A DNA stretch of 64,000 bases from Pelagerythrobacter aerophilus (GTDB lineage Bacteria > Pseudomonadota > Alphaproteobacteria > Sphingomonadales > Sphingomonadaceae): NCBI RefSeq assembly GCF_003581645.1, contig NZ_QXFK01000015.1, positions 62,001-126,000 of the forward strand. The letters are read 5' to 3'. The number at the start of each line of letters is the position of its first letter. The stretch's first letter is position 1. Below the pieces are notes generated by a model. That model ran no database searches and was not told where the DNA came from. It saw nothing but the letters and a program-made list of their open reading frames with translations. Made by a program: the position numbers and the translations under genes. Shown here in pieces: positions 40,635 to 52,199 of the stretch.

Positions 40635-41816
40635 TTAACACGGCAAGGCTGCACGCGCGATGAAAAATCCGTCCGTCTGATCGTGGAACGGGGTCAAGCG
40701 GATGCCGCTCCCCCGCTTGCGGCCGAGGGGAAGATCGGGCGGATCGGCACGCCATTCGGGGTTTTCGGCAAGGAAATGCGCGATGCGGTCCGCGCCCTCC
40801 ACGTCGAGCAGCGAACAGGTGACATAGACGATCCGCCCACCCGGCCGCACGAGCTGCGCAGCAAGGCCGAGCAGCCGATCCTGTGTCTCCGCGAACCGGG
40901 TGAGCTGCGCCTGGTCCAGACGCCAACGCGCCTCAGGATTGCGACGCCATGTGCCCGTGCCGGAGCATGGCGCGTCGACCAACACCGCGTCAGCCGAACC
41001 CCTGAAGCGTTCGAGCGCCTCCATCTCGCGTCCCGGGTTCAGGAGCAGCGTGTCGATCATTCCCGCGCCGGCGCGGTCGGCCCGCGGCACGAGGTTCGCC
41101 AGCCGTGCGCGGTCCGTGTCGCTCGCGATCAGCGTGCCGCGGTTCTGCATCGCTGCGGCGAGCGCCAGCGTCTTGCCGCCGGCCCCTGCACAAAGGTCGA
41201 TCACCGTCTCGCCCGGCTGAGCCTCCACGGCCATGCAGGCGAGCTGGCTGCCGTGGTCCTGGATCTCGACCAGCCCCTCGCGGTAGGCGGGCCACTGATC
41301 GACCGAAGTGCCTGCAGGAAAGCGCAGCGCGTTTGATGCGGCGAGCGGTTCGCCATGATCGGGCAGGTCGATGCTTTCGCGGCCCGCCTTGAGTGTGTTG
41401 ATCCGCAGATCGAGCGGGGCGCGGTCCAGCAAAGCGGCCGTCTCGTATTCCTCGATACCGGAGCTGACGAGCGCCTCGACCAACCATCGCGACGCGAGGC
41501 CGGGCTCGGCGCCGACTTCGCCGTCTGCGAGCGGTGCCGGCCCATGGGGCGAGCCGTCGAAAAGCAACAGGATCGCTTCGTCCTCGGCGCCGAGCGCGAT
41601 CATCGCCGCCCGTCCGCTGGGCGGGACCGGACCGCAGACGCGGATCGCCCGATAGACCAACTCGCGTACCGCGCGCCGGTCCTTGCTGCCGGCATAGCGG
41701 CGCTGGCGGAAGTAATCGGCGATCAGCCGGTCGGCAGGGGCGCCCTTGGCTTGTGCCGCGGCGATGACGGCATCGAGCAGTTCGATCGCGGCCTGGACCC
41801 GCGCGGCGGGGGTCAC
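40635..41816 (-). CDS. RsmB/NOP-family RNA cytosine-C5 methyltransferase
   Basis: A 393-residue enzyme. The N-terminal part (about 1-70) resembles the NusB-like domain of RsmB. The Rossmann motif is VIDLCAGAGGKTLALAA, with DAPCSGTGTWRRNPEARW (motif IV Cys) and the catalytic Cys in YVTCSLLDVEG (motif VI). It should methylate C5 of cytosine in rRNA, but the target base is not certain. GTG 41816 is preferred because the upstream extension is not family-like; AGGA lies 11 nt before it. Confidence 0.88.
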   Translation of the reverse strand: MTPAARVQAAIELLDAVIAAAQAKGAPADRLIADYFRQRRYAGSKDRRAVRELVYRAIRVCGPVPPSGRAAMIALGAEDEAILLLFDGSPHGPAPLADGEVGAEPGLASRWLVEALVSSGIEEYETAALLDRAPLDLRINTLKAGRESIDLPDHGEPLAASNALRFPAGTSVDQWPAYREGLVEIQDHGSQLACMAVEAQPGETVIDLCAGAGGKTLALAAAMQNRGTLIASDTDRARLANLVPRADRAGAGMIDTLLLNPGREMEALERFRGSADAVLVDAPCSGTGTWRRNPEARWRLDQAQLTRFAETQDRLLGLAAQLVRPGGRIVYVTCSLLDVEGADRIAHFLAENPEWRADPPDLPLGRKRGSGIRLTPFHDQTDGFFIARAALPC

Positions 41817-41919
41817 GTATTTGAGTCCTGGCGCAGGCTGGGACTTCCCTCGATAGCCGCAGACCTGACGGTCCGAGCCCCCCACCTTCGCGGTGACTCA
41901 CGCATTGAGCGCCTCGCGC

Positions 41920-44929
<3,010 letters not shown>

Positions 44930-44953
44930 CTGCGCCCCTGCCCGCATCGCCGG

Positions 44954-45709
44954 TTACTCGGCGGTCCAACCGCCATCGATGCTCCAGTTGGCACCGGTGA
45001 CGTTGCCCGCTTCGTCGCGGCATAGGAACACGGCGAGCGCGCCGATTTCCGCAGGCTGGACGAACCTCTTGGTCGGCTGCTTGGCCAGCAGCACATCGTC
45101 GATTACGTCTTCGCGCGATAGGCCGCGCGCCTTCATCGTATCGGGAATCTGGTTCTCGACCAGCGGCGTCCAGGCATAGCCCGGACTGACGCAGTTCGCG
45201 GTTACTCCGCTCTTGGCCAATTCCAGCGCGACGGTCTTGGTGAAGCCGTCGAGGCCGTGCTTGGCGGCGACATAGGCGCTTTTGAAGGGCGACGCGGTCT
45301 TCGAATGCGCGCTCGCCACGTTGACGATCCGCCCCCAGCCCTGTTCCTTCATGTGCGGAACCGCGCGGCGCACCGTGTGGAACGCAGCGGTCAGATTGAG
45401 CGCCATAATCGCGTCCCATTTCTCGACCGGAAACGCCTCGACCGGGGCGACGTGCTGCATCCCTGCGTTGTTGACCAGGATATCGATCGGCCCGGCGGCA
45501 TCCATCAGCGCGTCGCATCCTTCGCGCGTGGTCAGGTCCGCCCCGACGTGCTGCGCGCGAAGTTCGTCGCAAAGCTGGGCAATTTCGGCTTCCTCTCCGA
45601 AGCCGTTGAGCACGATCTCCGCCCCCTCCGCCGACAGAGCGCGCGCGACCGCGAGGCCGATACCGGAGGTCGACCCGGTGACGAGCGCACGCTTGCCAGA
45701 AAGGAACAT
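44954..45709 (-). CDS. bdhA: 3-hydroxybutyrate dehydrogenase
   Basis: A 251-residue SDR that interconverts 3-hydroxybutyrate and acetoacetate with NAD, in polyhydroxybutyrate or ketone body use. The cofactor loop is VTGSTSGIG near residues 10-18, NNAG near 85, and the catalytic triad includes Ser in NVASAHSK and YVAAK. The extended LVENQIPDTMKARGLSREDVI region and AKQPTKRFVQPAEIGAL is typical of 3-hydroxybutyrate dehydrogenase rather than other SDRs. It is divergent from the YpfJ-like gene over 111 bp. Confidence 0.9.
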   Translation of the reverse strand: MFLSGKRALVTGSTSGIGLAVARALSAEGAEIVLNGFGEEAEIAQLCDELRAQHVGADLTTREGCDALMDAAGPIDILVNNAGMQHVAPVEAFPVEKWDAIMALNLTAAFHTVRRAVPHMKEQGWGRIVNVASAHSKTASPFKSAYVAAKHGLDGFTKTVALELAKSGVTANCVSPGYAWTPLVENQIPDTMKARGLSREDVIDDVLLAKQPTKRFVQPAEIGALAVFLCRDEAGNVTGANWSIDGGWTAE

Positions 45710-45820
45710 TCGATACCCCCTGCAGATTTAATGAGCAAAGCCTTGCCTAGACGGCTTTTGCGGGCAAGTCTGCACCTGTCCAGATACTATCGGCGGACGC
45801 GCCTTCGGGGAGATGAATAG

Positions 45821-46693
45821 ATGAGGCTCAACCGGTTCGATCCGCGCAATATTCGCGTACGCCAGGGTGGCGGGGGCGGAAGCAGGTTTCCCGGCGGCGG
45901 TGGCGGCAAAGTCGGCTGCGGCACACTGGTGATCGTGGTCGTCGCCGCGCTCGTGTTCGGAGTGGACCCCGGCCAGATGCTCGGCACGATCGACAGCGTC
46001 CAGCAGAGCGCACCCGCCGGGCAGCGGCCGCAATCGAGCCTGTCGGAAACGCAAGTCTGCGAACAGAACGAATATGCTCTCGAAGCCTGCAACGCGCTCG
46101 ATTCGCTGAATCGCACCTGGCAACCCGAGTTCGAACGCGCGGGAATCGCTTTCCAGGACCCTGTTCTCGAGTTCTACGCCGGCGGCACCAATTCCGGCTG
46201 CGGCGGCGCATCGAGCGCGATGGGGCCGTTCTACTGCCCCGCAGATCAGGGTATCTACATCGACACGAGCTTCTACGACACGCTGGCTCGGGAACTCGGC
46301 GCGGGCGGCGACTTTGCCCGCTACTACGTCATGGCCCACGAATACGGGCATCACATCCAGTACCTCACGGGACTCGCCGCTCAGGTACGCAGCGCGCAAT
46401 CGCAGAACCCGGGCCGCGCCAACGAGCTGCAGGTGCGGATGGAACTGCAGGCGGATTGTTATGCCGGCGTCTGGGCCGGCAAGAACCGCAACCTGATCGA
46501 TCCGGGCGACATGGAGGAAGGGTTGCGCGCTGCGAGCGCCATCGGCGACGATACGCTCCAGCGCCAGGCCGGACAGCAGGTCAGCCCTGAGAGTTTCACC
46601 CACGGTTCGAGCGCCCAGCGCACCGAAGCGCTGCAGCGCGGAATGGAACAGGCCGATGACAGTGTGTGCGATGCCTATTTCGACATGCGCTAG
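45821..46693 (+). CDS. neutral zinc metallopeptidase (YpfJ family)
   Basis: A 290-residue protein. A glycine-rich N terminus (RQGGGGGSRFPGGGGG) is followed by one transmembrane helix (about 35-48) and a periplasmic domain with HEYGH at residues 173-177. An acidic residue follows in ELQADCYAGVW, as in the gluzincin-like YpfJ family. It is probably an inner-membrane peptidase facing the periplasm; the substrate is unknown. It overlaps the downstream secreted protein gene by 38 nt. Confidence 0.9.
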   Translation: MRLNRFDPRNIRVRQGGGGGSRFPGGGGGKVGCGTLVIVVVAALVFGVDPGQMLGTIDSVQQSAPAGQRPQSSLSETQVCEQNEYALEACNALDSLNRTWQPEFERAGIAFQDPVLEFYAGGTNSGCGGASSAMGPFYCPADQGIYIDTSFYDTLARELGAGGDFARYYVMAHEYGHHIQYLTGLAAQVRSAQSQNPGRANELQVRMELQADCYAGVWAGKNRNLIDPGDMEEGLRAASAIGDDTLQRQAGQQVSPESFTHGSSAQRTEALQRGMEQADDSVCDAYFDMR

Positions 46694-47342
46694 GGTGCTC
46701 GCGCTGGCCTCGGTTCTGGCCGGCGCGCCGCTCGCGGCACGGGACCAGGCGAACGTGCGCGATCCCGACCCCGACATGGCGGACATCGCCACCACGCCGC
46801 TCACCGATCTCAACCTCGCGAAGGATCCAATTCCGGAGATTCTGCTCGCCGCGGCACAGGCGCCTTACGCGAACGAAAGCCTCGACGAATGCAGCGAAGT
46901 CGAAGGGGCAATCGCCCAGCTTGATGCGGTGCTCGGCACCGACCTCGACATCGCCGACGAGCACCGCGACGATATATCCGTGGGTCGCATCGCCAAGAGC
47001 GCGGTGGGATCGTTCATTCCCTTCCGCAGCATCGTGCGCGAGATCACCGGCGCGGCCGACCACCAGCGCGAGTTCGAGGCGGCAATCGTCGCAGGGCTGA
47101 TCCGGCGCGGCTATCTGAAAGGATTGGGCCAACAGATGGGCTGCGCCTATCCGGCCCGGCCCGCCTTCGCGAAGATCGACGTGACGAAGGACGACCGCGT
47201 CGAATGGGCCGAAACCGAACTCACGTTCGGCGCTGCCAGCGCGCAAGCCGCGCCCGTGGACGAGAAGCCGAACGCGGAAAGCGAAGGCGCCCGGGGGATC
47301 ACCTTCGTTTCCAATGAAGTCGTGCAGCCGGTGGGCGGCTGA
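46656..47342 (+). CDS. secreted hypothetical protein
   Basis: A 228-residue protein with a signal peptide (CARVLALASVLAGAPLAARD). The mature domain is helical, carries a Cys pair (DECSEVEG and QMGCAYPARP) and a central RIAKSAVGSFIPFRSIVREITGAADH segment. I do not know the family. ATG 46656 has a GGAAC-A-GG purine stretch upstream; ATG 46671 is a possible alternative. It overlaps the zinc peptidase gene, so they are likely coupled. Confidence 0.72.
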   Translation: MTVCAMPISTCARVLALASVLAGAPLAARDQANVRDPDPDMADIATTPLTDLNLAKDPIPEILLAAAQAPYANESLDECSEVEGAIAQLDAVLGTDLDIADEHRDDISVGRIAKSAVGSFIPFRSIVREITGAADHQREFEAAIVAGLIRRGYLKGLGQQMGCAYPARPAFAKIDVTKDDRVEWAETELTFGAASAQAAPVDEKPNAESEGARGITFVSNEVVQPVGG

Positions 47343-47355
47343 ACCGCCGCGCGGT

Positions 47356-48924
47356 CTAGTTCTTTGCAGCCATCCGCGCGATCGACTCGTCCAGCGAGCT
47401 CAGCACGCGCGCCCGCATCTCCGCCGAGATCGCTCGGTCGCGGGCGACCTCTGCCCGGGCCTCGCGCAAGCCGCGCATCGCTTCCGCATTGATCGCGGCG
47501 GTGCAGATCCGGATGACCTGCCGTCCATCTTCCGAACTTTCGTGTACCGCGTCGGTGCCGCGGCAGCCCTCGATCACGCGCGGAACCTCCGGCATGTCGG
47601 CCAGAGCGACGCGCACCTCATGGCCGATACGCTCGCCCAAACTACCAAGTTCGCCGAGTTCGCCAAGCTTACCCAGTTCGCCGAGTTTATCGAGCTCTTC
47701 GAGTGCCTTGAGGTGCGCCTCGCGCTCTTCCGAAGAAAGACGCCGGAGATGGTCGTGCCTGGTTGCGTCATCGCCGTACCTCCTGACGACCATGCGCTCA
47801 CGCTCGTCATCGAGCCGATGGACGACGACGTGGCGCCGCTCGCCATCGGGGTAATCGCCGACAACCTGGAGCGGGAGCGGTGCCGGGGGCGCGGGAGGCG
47901 CCGGGGGAGCGGGCGGGGCCGGCGGCACGTCGGCAGGAGCGGCCGGCGCGGCGGGTGGCTCGGGCGGCTCGGGCAGGGTTGTGGTTTCCGCATAGCTGAT
48001 CGAAGCGGTCAGCGGCAGAGCCAACAATCCGGCGGCAAGCAGTGCGCGCCCGGCCATGCGCCGGCGCGGAGTGATCTCGGACATGGTCAGGCTCCTCAAA
48101 CGATGGATGATCGACTTGTCGCCCAGCACCGGGCAGGCCATCGGTGCGGCGAGCGCGACGCGGGGGCCAGCGGCGAAGCTGGCGATAACCTGGCCGTAGG
48201 CGGCGCGGGTCTCGCGGTCGCTCTTCTCGACCACGCGGGCATCACACGCCGCTTCCTGATCGCGCCGCATGGCTTGCCAGCCCGCGTAGGCCAGCGGGTT
48301 GAACCAGTGCAGGGCAAACAGCGGCTGTGCGGCAAAGTTCGCCAGCAGATCGCCTCCACGGTGATGGGCGAGTTCATGGGCCAGAGCCAAATCGCGCGCA
48401 GCGCGGTCGCGCTGGGCCATGAAACCCGGCGGCAAGGCCACGACCTTGTCGAGCACGCCGAACGCAATCGGAGCGTTGGTCTCGGACGTCTCGACCAGGC
48501 GGATCTTGCCCGCCTCCCCCACCGGCACCGCGCCTGTGAGCAGCACACGGCGCATCCGGTGGTATCCGGAGAAGCGCAACCAGAGGAACACCGCCGCGCC
48601 CGCGAGCCACAGTGCAAGCAGCGCCGCCGCCCAGGGGATTGTCGGCGACGCTGCCTCCACTGCTGCCCCCGTCCCGTCCAGGGCGGCAGTTCGATCGATG
48701 ATGAGATTGGCGGTTTCGGAAGGCATCACGGCGGGTGCGGCCGGCGTTTCGGGCGCGAGCGAAGCTGGCAGCGTGATCGGCGGCAGCAGCAGACGGAGGA
48801 ACGGCAGCAGCCATAGCCCGTACGCCGCTTTCGCTCCGAAATGGCGAGCAACCGGACGGCGCAGCAGGAGGACCAGCGCGATCAGCGCCGCGGTCCAGAC
48901 GAGCGTATCGAGAAGCCAGCTCAT
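47356..48924 (-). CDS. M56/BlaR1-type membrane metallopeptidase
   Basis: A 522-residue membrane peptidase. Helices lie in the first 120 residues and near 293-309; the zinc site is HELAHH at 183-188 with a helical glutamate nearby (DQEAACDARV). In the BlaR1/MecR1 scheme the zinc protease cleaves the BlaI repressor after a signal. No penicillin-binding sensor domain follows; instead the C-terminal region has a Pro/Ala-rich stretch (318-351) and an LGELG-type repeat (412-431). It is transcribed with the BlaI gene, overlapping by 4 nt. Confidence 0.85.
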   Translation of the reverse strand: MSWLLDTLVWTAALIALVLLLRRPVARHFGAKAAYGLWLLPFLRLLLPPITLPASLAPETPAAPAVMPSETANLIIDRTAALDGTGAAVEAASPTIPWAAALLALWLAGAAVFLWLRFSGYHRMRRVLLTGAVPVGEAGKIRLVETSETNAPIAFGVLDKVVALPPGFMAQRDRAARDLALAHELAHHRGGDLLANFAAQPLFALHWFNPLAYAGWQAMRRDQEAACDARVVEKSDRETRAAYGQVIASFAAGPRVALAAPMACPVLGDKSIIHRLRSLTMSEITPRRRMAGRALLAAGLLALPLTASISYAETTTLPEPPEPPAAPAAPADVPPAPPAPPAPPAPPAPLPLQVVGDYPDGERRHVVVHRLDDERERMVVRRYGDDATRHDHLRRLSSEEREAHLKALEELDKLGELGKLGELGELGSLGERIGHEVRVALADMPEVPRVIEGCRGTDAVHESSEDGRQVIRICTAAINAEAMRGLREARAEVARDRAISAEMRARVLSSLDESIARMAAKN

Positions 48925-49313
48925 TGCTTCAGCTCCTTCAGTAGCGCCTCGATCTCCGCAATGTCGGCGTCGGTCAACGCCTCCTCCTGGGCGAGATGGG
49001 CGAAAAGCGGCGCCGCGCGGCCGCCGAACAGTCGATCAACCAGCCGGCGGGATTCATCGCCGACATAATCGTCGCGGGCGAGGAGCGGCCTGTAGAGGAA
49101 CCGCCGCCCGTCCGGCTTGGTCGCCACTGCCTGCTTGGTCACGAGCCGCGAGAGCAGCGTCTTGACCGTCGGCAAGCTCCAGTCGCGCTCCGCACAGACC
49201 GCCTCGCACACTTCGGCGGCGGTCAGCGGGCTTTTCGCCCAGAGCGCTTCCATGACGGCGTGCTCCGCATCGCTGATGCGCTCCGGCCGTTCGTCTTCTT
49301 CGGACTTCGCCAC
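48921..49313 (-). CDS. BlaI/MecI/CopY-type transcriptional repressor
   Basis: A 130-residue winged-helix repressor. The N-terminal helix-turn-helix region (ISDAEHAVMEALWAKSPLTA, then LPTVKTLLSRLVTKQAVATK) is standard for the BlaI family, and the C terminus is the dimerisation/cleavage domain. It is the upstream partner of the M56 peptidase. Directly upstream is a palindromic GTCTAC-N4-GTAGAC site over the -10 region, so it probably represses its own operon. Confidence 0.9.
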   Translation of the reverse strand: MAKSEEDERPERISDAEHAVMEALWAKSPLTAAEVCEAVCAERDWSLPTVKTLLSRLVTKQAVATKPDGRRFLYRPLLARDDYVGDESRRLVDRLFGGRAAPLFAHLAQEEALTDADIAEIEALLKELKQ

Positions 49314-49333
49314 GAAAACCTCCCCGGTTTTGC

Positions 49334-49369
49334 GTCTACGTTTGTAGACTTACCGATTACGCTTGTAAA
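49334..49369 (-). promoter_or_regulatory. BlaI-type operator overlapping a sigma-70-like promoter
   Basis: On the minus strand, -35 TTTACA (49369-49364) and -10 TACAAA (49346-49341) are 17 bp apart. A perfect palindrome, GTCTAC-N4-GTAGAC (49334-49349), covers the -10 hexamer and is of the type bound by BlaI/MecI repressors. The promoter points at the blaI-like gene, whose start is about 28 bp away. Confidence 0.62.
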
Positions 49370-49425
49370 CATTAAGCATGGATGAACCGATTGGCGCCTG
49401 CCGATGCTGCTGGTAGAGCCCGGTC

Positions 49426-50574
49426 ATGCATCTGTCGGACTGCCACAATGTCGACGATCTGCGCCTGCTGGCCAAGCGCCGCCTGCCGTGGCCGGTGTTC
49501 GACTACATCGACGGCGCGGCCGACGACGAGATCACCCGCGCACGCAATACGGCTGCGTTCGACGAGGTAGACCTCGTGCCGAACGTGCTCGCCGGCGTGG
49601 CCGAGATCGACACAAGCTGCACGATCATGGGCCGCCACAGCGCGCTGCCGCTGATGCTCAGCCCCACCGCACTCCAGCGCGTGTTCCACTGGCAGGGTGA
49701 GCGAGCCGTCGCGCGAGCGGCCGAGAGGTTCGGCCTTTGGTTCGGCATCTCCAGCCTCGCGACCGTGAGTATCGAAGAGATCGCGTCACTCGTGTCAACA
49801 CCCAAGCTGTTCCAGCTCTACGTCCACAAGGACGATGGGCTGAACGCCTCGATGATCGAACGCTGCAAGGCAGCCGGGTTCGATGCCCTGGCGCTGACAG
49901 TAGACACGATCGTTTCGGGCAAACGGGAGCGGTGCGCCCGCAGCGGGTTCACCACCCCGCCCCGGTTCACGCCGAGTGCCGTGTGGTCCTACGCCACCCG
50001 GCCGCGCTGGGCGCTCGACTATGTATTCCGCGAGAAGTTCCGCCTGCCCAATCTCGACACCCATGTCAGCGAAGGGACCGGCCGCGCCGTGTCGATTGCG
50101 GAATACTTCAACACCATGCTCGACACGGCGATGGACTGGGACACCGCCGCGCGCATCCGGCGGGACTGGGGCGGCACCTTCTGCCTCAAGGGGGTCATGA
50201 GCGTCGCCGACGCGCGCCGCGCGGTCGAGATCGGCGCCGACGCGGTCATGGTCTCCAACCACGGCGGCCGTCAGCTCGACGGCAGCCGCGCGCCCTTCGA
50301 CCAGCTTGCCGAGATCGTCGACGCGGTGGGCGGCGAGATCGAGATTATCTGCGACGGCGGCGTGCGGCGCGGGACCCACGTGCTGAAAGCGCTGGCACAA
50401 GGCGCCACCGCCGCCTCGGGCGGTCGGCTCTACCTCTACGCCCTCGCCGCCGCCGGACAGGCAGGCGTCGAACGCGCGCTCACGCTACTCAAGGACGAAA
50501 TCGAACGCGGCATGCGCCTGATGGGCGTGACATCGGTCGACCAGCTCGAACGCAGCATGCTGCGACGGCGGTGA
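49426..50574 (+). CDS. FMN-dependent alpha-hydroxy-acid oxidising enzyme
   Basis: A 382-residue flavoprotein of the lactate dehydrogenase/glycolate oxidase family. FMN and substrate contacts are plausible in FDYIDGAADDE, LSPTALQRVFHWQGE, VSNHGGRQLDG (catalytic His) and ICDGGVRRGTHVLK. The family oxidises L-lactate, mandelate or glycolate; which applies here is open. It is divergent from blaI over a shared 112-bp region. The next gene, a peptidyl-prolyl isomerase, starts 20 bp after its stop. Confidence 0.87.
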   Translation: MHLSDCHNVDDLRLLAKRRLPWPVFDYIDGAADDEITRARNTAAFDEVDLVPNVLAGVAEIDTSCTIMGRHSALPLMLSPTALQRVFHWQGERAVARAAERFGLWFGISSLATVSIEEIASLVSTPKLFQLYVHKDDGLNASMIERCKAAGFDALALTVDTIVSGKRERCARSGFTTPPRFTPSAVWSYATRPRWALDYVFREKFRLPNLDTHVSEGTGRAVSIAEYFNTMLDTAMDWDTAARIRRDWGGTFCLKGVMSVADARRAVEIGADAVMVSNHGGRQLDGSRAPFDQLAEIVDAVGGEIEIICDGGVRRGTHVLKALAQGATAASGGRLYLYALAAAGQAGVERALTLLKDEIERGMRLMGVTSVDQLERSMLRRR

Positions 50575-50594
50575 AAGTCCGGCATAGTCGCGGC

Positions 50595-51239
50595 ATGTTC
50601 AGACGATTCGCCGCACTCGCCCTGCCCTTCGCGCTCGCCTCCGCTGCGTTCGCGCAGGACACCGCGCCTATTCCTTCCCCCGAAGCCGAAGCCGAGACCA
50701 CCCTCGTCGTGCTCGAGACGACGATGGGTGACATTACCGCCGCGATCGAGACCGAGCGGGCACCGGTCACCGCCGCGAATTTCCTGCGCTATGTCGACGA
50801 GGGCCGCTTCGACGGGATCGTGTTCTACCGCGCCATGCGGCTCGACTGGGGTGAGCAACCCAACGGCCTGATCCAGGCGGGCACGCAGCACGATCCGAAG
50901 CGGGTCCTGCCCCCGATCGCTCACGAACCGACGAGCGAGACCGGCGTGCTTCACACCGCGGGCGCACTCTCGATGGCACGCAACGCGCCGGGCACGGCCA
51001 CTGGCGACTTCTCGATCCTGCTGCAGGAGCAACCGGGGATGGATGCGGACCCCGCGTCCGACGACCCGGAGCTGCGCGCCGGCTATGCCGCCTTCGGCCA
51101 TGTCGTCGAAGGAATGGACGTCGTCCGCGCGATCCACGCCGCGCCGACCGATCCGGACAAGGGCGAAGGCTGGATGAAGGGCCAGATGCTTGCGGAGCCC
51201 GTGAAGATTATCGAGGCGCGCCGCGTCGAGGCCAAATAG
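50595..51239 (+). CDS. secreted cyclophilin-type peptidyl-prolyl isomerase
   Basis: A 214-residue isomerase with a signal peptide (FAALALPFALASAAFAQ). The cyclophilin core contains TTMGDITAAIETERAPVTAANFLRY (shortened as TAANFLRYVDEG), FDGIVFYRAMRLDWG, IQAGTQHD and GALSMARN, close to the standard cyclophilin segments. It should assist folding of exported proteins. It lies 20 bp downstream of the flavoprotein gene. Confidence 0.88.
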   Translation: MFRRFAALALPFALASAAFAQDTAPIPSPEAEAETTLVVLETTMGDITAAIETERAPVTAANFLRYVDEGRFDGIVFYRAMRLDWGEQPNGLIQAGTQHDPKRVLPPIAHEPTSETGVLHTAGALSMARNAPGTATGDFSILLQEQPGMDADPASDDPELRAGYAAFGHVVEGMDVVRAIHAAPTDPDKGEGWMKGQMLAEPVKIIEARRVEAK

Positions 51240-51305
51240 CTCGATTTCGCCGTGCGGAGCGGTGGTATGAGCTCCTCGCCGGGTTTGCGTATCAGGCGCA
51301 GCTAG

Positions 51306-52169
51306 TCAGCACACCTCGGCCGTATTCTGTGGAATCGGCCCCGGCGGCACACGAGCAGGGTGGCGGTGGAATGGATCGGCGGCGAGGCGATGGCGGTCGC
51401 CGTAGGCCGTGCGCAGCGCTGCTGCGAGGCGCGGGTCGTATGTCTCCAGATCCGAGTGATTCAGGATCTGCCGGCCGTCGAAGACCGCCAGGCGGTTCGA
51501 GTTGAACCAGAACTGCGTCCCTTCCGCCCAGTACTCCTGCACTGTCGTGCTGGCGTATTCGTCGCGCCAGAGACCTTCCTCGAGCGCCTCGGCATAAGCA
51601 GCTTCCACCTCGGCGTAGAGCTGCGGATCGGCCACACGGATCGCGTCGAGGACGTTATGCGCAAACTCGTGGACGAGGATCGTCTCGCCGTAATAGCGGC
51701 TCGTGCGCTTGCCGAGCACGTCCTCCTCCGCCGCAACCGTGTGGACGCCGCCGATGCCTCGGGCGCGGGCGTTCCAGTACTCGCGGTCGGTCAGGCTTCC
51801 GATCCGCACGTCATAGTGCTTGCGCTCGCAGCGGGTCAGTCGTGGATCGTCGTGCGCAGGCTTGGTCCAGTGCGCGTTTTCCGGCAGATCGGTGATCGCC
51901 TCCTCATCCGCGAGGATCGCGACGCGATAGCCCTTGCGCGCGAGCACCGCAGCGAGATCGGGACGGTGCGCCAGCATGCCCTCGACGATCGAACGGGCGC
52001 TAACCAGCGCCTCGTCGGCGACGCGCGGAGAGCCGACGATGGGAATGCCCTCGGCCTCGACATATTTCGTATAGAAGGGATCGAGCTCGAGGTTCTCGGG
52101 CGGTGGCGGCAGCGCCGCGCAGGCGCCGGCCAGAAGCACCGTCAGAGGAAGCAGGAGAATGACTCTCAT
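51306..52169 (-). CDS. putative secreted zinc metallopeptidase (HExxH, gluzincin-like)
   Basis: A 287-residue protein with an N-terminal signal (VILLLPLTVLLAGACAAL), either lipoprotein-like or standard Sec. A zinc site HEFAH lies at 167-171 and a second glutamate candidate in QEYWAEGTQFWF (E212 or E216), the layout of gluzincins. This resembles anthrax lethal-factor-type catalytic domains (ATLF/M34). An N-terminal flap region and cysteine C114 precede it. Function is unknown. It lies downstream of the DJ-1 gene on the same strand with a 30-bp gap. Confidence 0.75.
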   Translation of the reverse strand: MRVILLLPLTVLLAGACAALPPPPENLELDPFYTKYVEAEGIPIVGSPRVADEALVSARSIVEGMLAHRPDLAAVLARKGYRVAILADEEAITDLPENAHWTKPAHDDPRLTRCERKHYDVRIGSLTDREYWNARARGIGGVHTVAAEEDVLGKRTSRYYGETILVHEFAHNVLDAIRVADPQLYAEVEAAYAEALEEGLWRDEYASTTVQEYWAEGTQFWFNSNRLAVFDGRQILNHSDLETYDPRLAAALRTAYGDRHRLAADPFHRHPARVPPGPIPQNTAEVC

Positions 52170-52199
52170 CGAACGTCGGACTGGATCGCCTGTCTTCCC

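Noticed and set aside
52169-52199. GGAAG-N18-CGTT on the minus strand before the HExxH gene
   Set aside because: One mismatch and 18-bp spacing, outside the usual EcfG range; too weak to list as a promoter.
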